NCBI GenBank assembly: GCA_023396345.1
Contig: JAEWWO010000406.1
Span: 1-5,619 of the forward strand
DNA from: Bacteroidota bacterium
GTDB taxonomy: Bacteria; Bacteroidota; Bacteroidia; Chitinophagales; Chitinophagaceae
Length of the DNA: 5,619 nucleotides
Direction: 5' to 3'
Position numbers and translations under genes: made by a program. The stretch's first letter is position 1. Every line of letters starts with the position of its first letter. A model generated the notes under the pieces. That model saw only the letters and a list, made by a program, of their open reading frames with translations, made no database searches and had not been told where the DNA came from. This document shows, piece by piece, positions 1 through 4,719 of the stretch.

Positions 1-832
1 GTCCATACACAAACGGACTAACAGGGTAAGACGATTTTATTTTTTCTTTTACCATCTTGCCATCTTCTTCATATTTTAATTTTTGTCTGTTGCCAATGTT
101 TACGCCTGCATATCCGCCAACACCAAATTTGAATTTATTGGCTGTAGAAAATTTGTAAGCACTTTTCCCTTCCGTAAGTTCATATCCGCCAAATTCGAGA
201 TATACAGGAACAACGAGATTGTAAAAATTGAACTTGGATTTTTTTAAATCCAATGCATGATCCTGAAGCGTAACAATGTTGTCGTTAGTTACGAAATACC
301 TGTTATCAGTAGGTTTCAGCCCGTTGAACTGTATCCCCAATCCGTATTTTAATCTGATCAGATTACTTTTTTCAGCAAACCGTGTTGTTGCCAAAATGGA
401 TATTTCAGCGAAGCGACTTCCTATGCCTTTGAAATCTGTGTTGTTGAGAGATTGTCCTTTTTGCAGAGCATTATTTACACCTACTGCAAATACCAACTCT
501 CCCGCACTAGTTCTTTTAGGATATCCTATCACAACATAATCTAAGCTGTCTTTTTTGATAGCGTTGTCGAGAGCTGCAATCCTTTTATCGATAGCAATGG
601 CGTGTTTTTCCGCAGCTTCTTTTTTTAATTCTTCTGCCTCGTCAAAAGTAATTTCATCATTTTCCATGCGCTTATTGATGGATATAATTTCTTTTTTCAG
701 AGCTTCTTTTTCTTCTTCTTTTATTCGCTCTATCATTTCTTCTTTTGACAGATAAGTTGTGTCCTGCGCCTGTACATTTGTAATCCCGATTATTAACAGG
801 AAGAAAAATGAGAATATGAATTTGTTTTTCAT
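1..832 (-). CDS. Secreted coiled-coil / outer-membrane beta-barrel-like protein, 3' end outside window
   Basis: The frame opens at ATG 830-832 and stays open to base 1, giving 277 visible residues; the C-terminus lies beyond the left edge. Residues 1-22 form a Sec signal peptide: MKNK, then a Phe/Leu/Ile-rich core, with likely cleavage after VQA before QDTT. Residues about 31-94 are very rich in Glu and Lys with heptad-like spacing and should form a coiled coil. From about residue 97 the sequence becomes a series of short alternating polar/aromatic strands rich in Gly, Phe and Tyr (for example FKFGVGGYAGVNIG), as in outer-membrane beta-barrel proteins of Bacteroidota. I do not recognise a named family. 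It lies 55 bp after the putative anti-sigma gene, with no terminator or clear promoter between, so it is probably the third gene of the sigma operon. The likely location is the outer membrane with the coiled coil in the periplasm. The barrel assignment is an inference from composition; the signal peptide is clear. Confidence 0.8.
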   Translation of the reverse strand, partial: MKNKFIFSFFFLLIIGITNVQAQDTTYLSKEEMIERIKEEEKEALKKEIISINKRMENDEITFDEAEELKKEAAEKHAIAIDKRIAALDNAIKKDSLDYVVIGYPKRTSAGELVFAVGVNNALQKGQSLNNTDFKGIGSRFAEISILATTRFAEKSNLIRLKYGLGIQFNGLKPTDNRYFVTNDNIVTLQDHALDLKKSKFNFYNLVVPVYLEFGGYELTEGKSAYKFSTANKFKFGVGGYAGVNIGNRQKLKYEEDGKMVKEKIKSSYPVSPFVYG

Positions 833-887
833 AAGTGTATATATTTTATGTGTTGATTAATTGATTTTATTTTAAAAAGATAAATGA

Positions 888-1598
888 TTATTTCTCTACA
901 AATACCGTCTTTATTTGGTTGTAGCGTTTATCTACTTCGGTGTATATTTTAGATTTTAATGATTTGTTGTTCTTAATATCTGTTTCCACATCATCGAGTA
1001 ATACAGATGCTTTTGCCTGAGTAAGTACGTTGCGATATTTTTTATTCTGAACATCTTCCATTGCTTTGTTCAAAAGTTTATCAGCCTCATCATCTGCATT
1101 GTAATTTTGTTTTTCCTGTTGTGCAATTAGCGGCAAGTTATTATTATTTGTAAAGTTGTCTTTTTTATCATTAACTTTTTCAGGAGTAGTAACTGCATAA
1201 TTTTGAGTTGTATTATTAGTTTTATTCACTTGCTCCGGATGATTACTAATCGGTGCAGATTGTTTCTCTTCTGTTTTTGCGGTTACAGTTGGCTGTGTTT
1301 CAACTACAGTATTATTATTTAGTTGAGGAATCATTTGTTCTTTAACTACTGCTGTGTAGTTGTTCTGATTCGCTTGTTGTGTATTTGTATTCATTAAAAA
1401 ATAAATTGCTGTGCCTATTGCAATAATTCCAATAACCGAAGCTGCCACTGACAGATAATTTTTCTTTTTCTTTAGAGGAATTATGGTTGTTTCTTCATTG
1501 TTAAGTTTCGCTTCCAGTTTAGACCAGGCATCTGCTGAAGGCAGAATAGTTCTGCTTTCCAGCTTATTTTTTAATAATGAATTTTTATCTGGTTTCAT
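888..1598 (-). CDS. Single-pass membrane protein, probable anti-sigma factor
   Basis: This 236-residue protein starts at ATG 1596-1598, 14 bp inside the end of the sigma-factor gene, an overlap that suggests translational coupling. Residues 1-47 are a charged, presumably cytoplasmic segment containing PSADAWSKLEAKLN (20-33), a short helical stretch of the kind that can bind sigma. A KKKK cluster at 43-46 precedes one hydrophobic helix (about 48-69, LSVAASVIGIIAIGTAIYFL), consistent with positive-inside topology. Residues 70-175 are low-complexity, rich in Asn, Thr and Gln, and probably disordered in the periplasm. Residues about 176-236 are charged and helical. There is no zinc-binding HxxxCxxC motif, and I see no FecR or RseA signature. 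The role is inferred from position after an ECF sigma gene, the topology and the overlap. Sigma inhibition by the N-terminal segment, released by an envelope signal, is the likeliest model. It could instead be an accessory membrane protein. Confidence 0.85.
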   Translation of the reverse strand: MKPDKNSLLKNKLESRTILPSADAWSKLEAKLNNEETTIIPLKKKKNYLSVAASVIGIIAIGTAIYFLMNTNTQQANQNNYTAVVKEQMIPQLNNNTVVETQPTVTAKTEEKQSAPISNHPEQVNKTNNTTQNYAVTTPEKVNDKKDNFTNNNNLPLIAQQEKQNYNADDEADKLLNKAMEDVQNKKYRNVLTQAKASVLLDDVETDIKNNKSLKSKIYTEVDKRYNQIKTVFVEK

Positions 1599-2157
1599 GG
1601 CTTATCATTTTTAAGTTTTCTGCTTTGTTTTTCAGCATTTTTTTTGCTTTAAACAATTGAGATTTTGACGTACTTTCAGATATGTTCAATAGTGCTGCAA
1701 TTTCTTTATGTGAATAATCTTCCATCACATACAGAAGAAACACTGTTTTATATCCTTCGGGCAGTTTATCTATCAATTCCTGTAGTGTATCTATATCGTA
1801 TTCTGCAAGATTGTTTTCATTAGTATAATCTTCAGCGGTGTCTGTTATTTCATCCTTTTCAACAAATAAAACCGATTTATTAGTTCTTAAAAAGGATATG
1901 GCTTCGCGCGTAATAATTCTTCTGATCCATCCTTCAAAACTACCTTCGAAACGGAAAGTATTCAGATGTGTAAATACTTTATAAAAACCTGTAATCATCA
2001 CATCTTCAGCATACTGCAAATCGGAAATATAATATCTGCAAACACTCAGCATCTTCGGAGCAAAATTCTGAAAGAGTCTATGCTGCGCAGCTCTCTGTCC
2101 GTTCATTGCTTCCTTTATCAGCGTATTAATCTCTTTGCTTTGTAAAATTGTTTCCAA
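1585..2157 (-). CDS. ECF-family RNA polymerase sigma factor
   Basis: The 190-residue product has the two-domain layout of an extracytoplasmic-function sigma factor. Region 2 covers about residues 13-93. It contains the core-binding YAEDVMITGFYKVF (49-62), followed by FRFEGSFEGWIRRIITREAI (68-87) for promoter melting and -10 recognition. A variable acidic linker (about 99-122) leads to region 4 (about 123-178), with LPEGYKTVFLLYVMEDYSHK and a helix-turn-helix around EIAALLNISESTSKSQLFKA that reads the -35/-33 element. Length is normal for the family. The start is TTG at 2155-2157: there is an upstream in-frame stop (TAG at 2173-2175) with no ATG between, and the first internal Met (residue 18) would cut into region 2. 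AAAGG lies 3-4 bases before the TTG. It is the first gene of the operon with the membrane protein and the barrel-like protein, and it likely directs transcription of envelope genes, possibly its own operon. Start choice is moderately sure; the family is certain. Confidence 0.93.
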   Translation of the reverse strand: METILQSKEINTLIKEAMNGQRAAQHRLFQNFAPKMLSVCRYYISDLQYAEDVMITGFYKVFTHLNTFRFEGSFEGWIRRIITREAISFLRTNKSVLFVEKDEITDTAEDYTNENNLAEYDIDTLQELIDKLPEGYKTVFLLYVMEDYSHKEIAALLNISESTSKSQLFKAKKMLKNKAENLKMISHETR

Positions 2158-2160
2158 ATC

Positions 2161-2193
2161 CCTTTGTGTTTTCTATACTAATAGACACAAAGG
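2161..2193. repeat. 9-bp inverted repeat abutting the sigma-factor start
   Basis: CCTTTGTGT at 2161-2169 is the exact reverse complement of ACACAAAGG at 2185-2193. Inside the 15-base spacer, CTAT (2173-2176) and ATAG (2181-2184) form a second short pair directly next to the right arm. The arm at 2161-2169 supplies the AAAGG that precedes the TTG start of the sigma gene. If the whole repeat is transcribed, the mRNA can fold so that the ribosome-binding region is paired. If transcription starts within it, the repeat could instead be an operator overlapping the TTTGTG of a near-consensus -7 element (CACCTTTG, 2188-2195). The repeat is directly visible; its function is inferred. Confidence 0.55.
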
Positions 2194-2237
2194 TGTGTAA
2201 AAAAGTTGCCTGAGTGAAATATATTTTTTGAGTTATA

Positions 2238-2268
2238 CAAAAAAATAAGCCCCCGTGAAGACAGGGGC
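2238..2268 (-). terminator. Intrinsic terminator for minus-strand transcripts (after carB)
   Basis: Read on the minus strand, GCCCCTG pairs with CGGGGGC across a 6-base loop (TCTTCA): a 7-bp stem with six G-C pairs and one G.T wobble. It is followed at once by TTATTTTTTT. This is a textbook rho-independent terminator about 120 bp past the carB stop codon. If a promoter lies between carB and the hairpin (see the site at 2337-2344), the same structure could act as an attenuator in a long leader of the sigma operon. On the plus strand no T-run follows the stem, so it would not terminate that direction. Confidence 0.75.
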
Positions 2269-2289
2269 CGCAACCAAAACTAACTGCTT

Positions 2290-2364
2290 ATGAGAAAAAA
2301 TTATAAAAAACTACTTTTTTGTATTTTATTTGAACACAAAAGTAAAAATTTAATTCTGAACTAA
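2290..2364 (+). other. Orphan short ORF resembling the start of an exported-protein gene
   Basis: This is a 24-codon reading frame on the plus strand, the only plausible plus-strand coding signal in the window. It begins MRKNYKKLLFCILF: a basic N-terminus followed by a hydrophobic run, as in the first half of a Sec signal peptide. It then turns polar (EHKSKNLILN) and stops at TAA 2362-2364. Immediately upstream are AACCAAAACTAACT and a GC-rich hairpin, an arrangement I associate from memory with leaders of secreted-protein genes in Chitinophaga-like bacteria. It may be the remnant of a deleted gene, a short leader peptide, or chance in AT-rich DNA. Nothing downstream on the plus strand continues it, because carB lies there on the other strand. 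Confidence 0.25.
2337..2344 (-). promoter_or_regulatory. Candidate -7 element (TACTTTTG) facing the sigma operon
   Basis: The minus strand reads TACTTTTG followed by TG, an exact match to the Bacteroidota -7 consensus TAnnTTTG. It lies 43 bp past the carB stop and points at the sigma operon. No clear TTG -33 element is found 17-23 bp upstream; only a T-rich stretch is there. A transcript from here would cross the terminator at 2238-2268 before reaching the sigma gene. With only six fixed bases in AT-rich DNA, a chance match is quite possible. Confidence 0.25.
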
Positions 2365-2386
2365 AAACATGATATTAATCAGGTGA

Positions 2387-3580
2387 TTATTTGCTTAATC
2401 TCATGCTTCTTTCCTTGTATAGATTTCGGAAATAGGGGTCTTTTAAGTCTTTAATGAATCGGATAGCTTCGCCTGTGCTTTTCATTTCAGGTCCAAGCTC
2501 TTTATTTACCTTAGGGAATTTATTAAAACTGAAAACAGGTTCTTTGATGGCGTAACCTTTCAGTTTCTTTTTAATGTCGAAGTCTTTGAGTTTAGCTTCA
2601 TCCAGCATTACTTTAGTAGCAATATTCAAGAACGGAACATTGTAAGCCTTTGCAATAAATGGAGTAGTGCGGCTTGCGCGCGGATTGGCTTCAATCACAT
2701 ATACATTACCGTCTTTTACCGCAAACTGAATATTGATAAGACCTTTTATGTTTAAAGCTCTGGCAATTTTTTCGGCATAGTGTTCCATTGTGGTCACTTC
2801 CATGGGTGAAAGATTAAACGCAGGAAGTACCGCATTGCTGTCGCCACTGTGAATGCCGGCAGGTTCAATGTGTTCCATTACGCCCATTACCATAAAATCT
2901 TCACCGTCAAAAATTGCATCAATCTCAGCTTCCTGACAACGGTCAAGGAAATGGTCGATTAATATTTTATTATCGGGAATATGTTTTAAAAGGCTTACTA
3001 CTGCGCTTTCCAGCTCTTCGTCGTTGATTACAATACGCATTCTTTGTCCGCCGAGTACATAGCTGGGGCGCACCAATACAGGATAGCCTACTTCGTTGGC
3101 AACCTCAATAGCTTCGTCGGCTGTGTACGCTGTGCCGTATTGAGGATAGGGAATGTTTAATTCTTTTAATAAATCACTGAAACGACCTCTGTCTTCAGCA
3201 ATGTCCATATTATCGAAAGAAGTGCCTATTATTTTAATTCCTCTTTCATGCAGGCGTTTAGCCAATTTCAGGGCAGTTTGTCCGCCAAGTTGTACAATAA
3301 CACCTTCGGGTTTTTCCAACTCGATAATATCCCACAAATGCTCCCAGAATACAGGCTCAAAATATAATTTATCTGCTACATCAAAATCGGTAGAAACTGT
3401 TTCCGGATTGCAATTAATCATGATAGCTTCGTAGCCACACTCTTTAATCGCAATTAAGCCGTGCACACAACAGTAGTCAAACTCAATACCCTGACCAATT
3501 CTGTTAGGTCCGCTACCTAATACAATGACTTTTTTCTTATCGGAAGGAATAGATTCGTTGGAATTAATTTTATTGCTCAT
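2387..3580 (-). CDS. carB: Carbamoyl-phosphate synthase large subunit, free-standing C-terminal half
   Basis: The 397-residue protein corresponds to about residues 550-935 of the roughly 1,070-residue E. coli CarB, the half that phosphorylates carbamate to carbamoyl phosphate for pyrimidine and arginine synthesis. Visible landmarks are PNRIGQGIEFDYCCVHG (25-41), NCNPETVSTDFD (56-67), VIVQLGGQTALKLAKRL (94-110), the ATP-grasp segment VRPSYVLGG (170-178), EHIEPAGIHSGDS (236-248) and the metal-binding EANPRASRTTPF (297-308). Two parts of normal CarB are missing. The N-terminal half (bicarbonate phosphorylation plus oligomerisation domain) is absent. So is the C-terminal MGS-like allosteric domain: the protein ends after MKSTGEAIRF...RSMRLSK, an ending I recall as usual for Bacteroidota CarB. 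The first residues (SNESIPSDKKK) resemble the linker between the halves in full-length homologues. The start is ATG 3578-3580, 38 bp after the pyrD stop, with its own promoter. All motifs of this half are intact, so decay is unlikely. A separate CarB N-half elsewhere, as in Aquifex and Methanocaldococcus, is the likely explanation. Confidence 0.93.
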   Translation of the reverse strand: MSNKINSNESIPSDKKKVIVLGSGPNRIGQGIEFDYCCVHGLIAIKECGYEAIMINCNPETVSTDFDVADKLYFEPVFWEHLWDIIELEKPEGVIVQLGGQTALKLAKRLHERGIKIIGTSFDNMDIAEDRGRFSDLLKELNIPYPQYGTAYTADEAIEVANEVGYPVLVRPSYVLGGQRMRIVINDEELESAVVSLLKHIPDNKILIDHFLDRCQEAEIDAIFDGEDFMVMGVMEHIEPAGIHSGDSNAVLPAFNLSPMEVTTMEHYAEKIARALNIKGLINIQFAVKDGNVYVIEANPRASRTTPFIAKAYNVPFLNIATKVMLDEAKLKDFDIKKKLKGYAIKEPVFSFNKFPKVNKELGPEMKSTGEAIRFIKDLKDPYFRNLYKERSMRLSK

Positions 3581-3597
3581 TTTTAAACTTGGTTGCG

Positions 3598-3626
3598 CAA
3601 ATGTAGTAAAAATATTTTTTACACAA
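3598..3626 (-). promoter_or_regulatory. Bacteroidota-type promoter for the carB half-gene
   Basis: On the minus strand TTG (3624-3626) is followed after exactly 18 bp by TACATTTG (3598-3605). This fits the known Bacteroidota consensus, TTG at -33 and TAnnTTTG at -7 with a 17-23 bp spacer. Transcription would start roughly 10 bases before the AT-rich AAGTTTAAAA that precedes the carB ATG, leaving a short leader. The -33 element lies in the last codons of pyrD. The spacer itself is an AT-rich inverted repeat, GTAAAAA-ATA-TTTTTAC (3606-3622). The site implies that carB can be expressed independently of pyrD. Confidence 0.6.
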
Positions 3627-4659
3627 GTCCTTTACAGATATCTTTTGCAATGCCCGGTCCCTGATAAATAAATCCGGTGTAAACCTGTACCAAATCGGCT
3701 CCTGCTTTTAGTTTCTCCTTTGCATCGTCGGCATTAAAAATACCGCCACTTGCCATTATCGGAATTTTCTTTTTCAGATTGTTTGTAAGATATTGTAAAA
3801 CTTCTGTAGACCTTTTCTGTAGTGGCTTTCCGCTTAAACCGCCTGCTCCTATTTTTTCAATTTCAGATGATTCTGTAGTAAGACCTTCACGTGAAATAGT
3901 TGTGTTGGTGGCTACCAGACCATCAAGATTTATTTCATCGGCTAATGAAATGATGTCGTTCAATTGTTCTGTAGTGAGATCCGGTGCAATTTTCAGCAGA
4001 ATGGGTTTACTGTTTTGTTTTTGATTATTGATATTCTGTAGTTCTGTAAATATTTTTTTCAGACTGTCTTTTTCCTGTAACGCGCGTAAGCCGGGCGTAT
4101 TGGGCGAGCTTACGTTTACCACGAAGTAATCTACCACATCAAACAATTCTTTAAAACAAATTACGTAATCTTTCCATGCATCTTCATTGGCTGTAACCTT
4201 GTTTTTGCCAATGTTTCCGCCAATAATCAGGTCGTTATTTTTTTTATGCTGATGAAAAAGCTCCAGTCGGGTTCTTACAATTTCAACGCCGTCATTATTA
4301 AATCCCATACGATTGATGATGGCTTTATCTTTTGGCAACCTGAATAGCCTTGGCTGTTCGTTGCCGGGCTGAGGTTTAGGCGTAACCGTACCAATTTCCA
4401 CAAATCCAAAACCTAAGGATTGCAGTTCATGCAGGTAAGCAGCGTTTTTATCAAATCCCGCAGCCAGCCCAACCGGATTCTTAAACTGCAAGCCCAGCAC
4501 TTCCTTGTGCAGTGCCGGATTTTTGTAGGTAAACATACTTTTGAGCAAACCTCTGCCCAGTGCAAATTTGCTGAGCTTATGCATACTCTCCATAGAAAAA
4601 CTATGAGACTTTTCAGGCTGCATGGTAAACATGAAACTGCGTAAAACCGGATATATCAT
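3619..4659 (-). CDS. pyrD: Dihydroorotate dehydrogenase (quinone), class 2
   Basis: This is the FMN enzyme that oxidises dihydroorotate to orotate and passes electrons to membrane quinone, the fourth step of pyrimidine synthesis. With the chosen start it has 346 residues, against 336 in E. coli. The N-terminal amphipathic helices that bind membrane and quinone (1-45, MIYPVLRSFMFTMQPEKSHS) align with the E. coli start MYYPFVRKALF. The FMN barrel follows: NPVGLAAGFDKNA (61-73), EIGTVTPKPQPGNEQPRLFR (88-107), INRMGFNN (115-122), NIGKNK (149-154), NVSSPNTPGLR with the class 2 catalytic Ser (182-192), ATNTT, GGLSGKPL and SGGI. The frame has two further upstream starts, ATG at 4693-4695 and TTG at 4705-4707. 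These would add 12 or 16 residues, mostly hydrophobic (LLLITTILIIV). I chose ATG 4657-4659 from family alignment, since no start has a convincing ribosome-binding site. It lies 60 bp after mrp and 38 bp before carB. Confidence 0.96.
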   Translation of the reverse strand: MIYPVLRSFMFTMQPEKSHSFSMESMHKLSKFALGRGLLKSMFTYKNPALHKEVLGLQFKNPVGLAAGFDKNAAYLHELQSLGFGFVEIGTVTPKPQPGNEQPRLFRLPKDKAIINRMGFNNDGVEIVRTRLELFHQHKKNNDLIIGGNIGKNKVTANEDAWKDYVICFKELFDVVDYFVVNVSSPNTPGLRALQEKDSLKKIFTELQNINNQKQNSKPILLKIAPDLTTEQLNDIISLADEINLDGLVATNTTISREGLTTESSEIEKIGAGGLSGKPLQKRSTEVLQYLTNNLKKKIPIMASGGIFNADDAKEKLKAGADLVQVYTGFIYQGPGIAKDICKGLV

Positions 4660-4719
4660 AACAATAATTAATATAGTTGTAATAAGAAGTAACATTGTGA
4701 ATGGCAAAGGTTCTGTAAG

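Noticed and set aside
276..755. Plus-strand reading frames at 276-539 and 555-755
   Set aside because: They lie opposite the continuous minus-strand secreted-protein gene, which has a clear signal peptide; the plus-strand products show no domain and are Ser/Phe-rich antisense of Glu/Lys codons.
833..887. Promoter or terminator between the anti-sigma and barrel-protein genes
   Set aside because: The 55-bp gap is AT-rich with partial repeats (TTGATTAATTGAT) but has no TAnnTTTG element, no GC stem and no T-run after a hairpin.
1120..1400. Asn/Thr/Gln-rich stretch as a DNA repeat array
   Set aside because: The low complexity is at protein level only; no regular nucleotide unit recurs.
3153..3434. 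Plus-strand frame inside carB
   Set aside because: It is antisense to strongly conserved CarB motifs, with no recognisable product.
2387..3580. Reading carB as a pseudogene fragment
   Set aside because: The frame is intact, ATP-grasp and metal-binding motifs are complete, the C-terminus is a normal Bacteroidota ending and a consensus promoter precedes it; a functional half-protein is more likely.
3779..4644. Plus-strand frames at 3779-4024 and 4420-4644
   Set aside because: Both are antisense to conserved pyrD sequence and lack any family signature.
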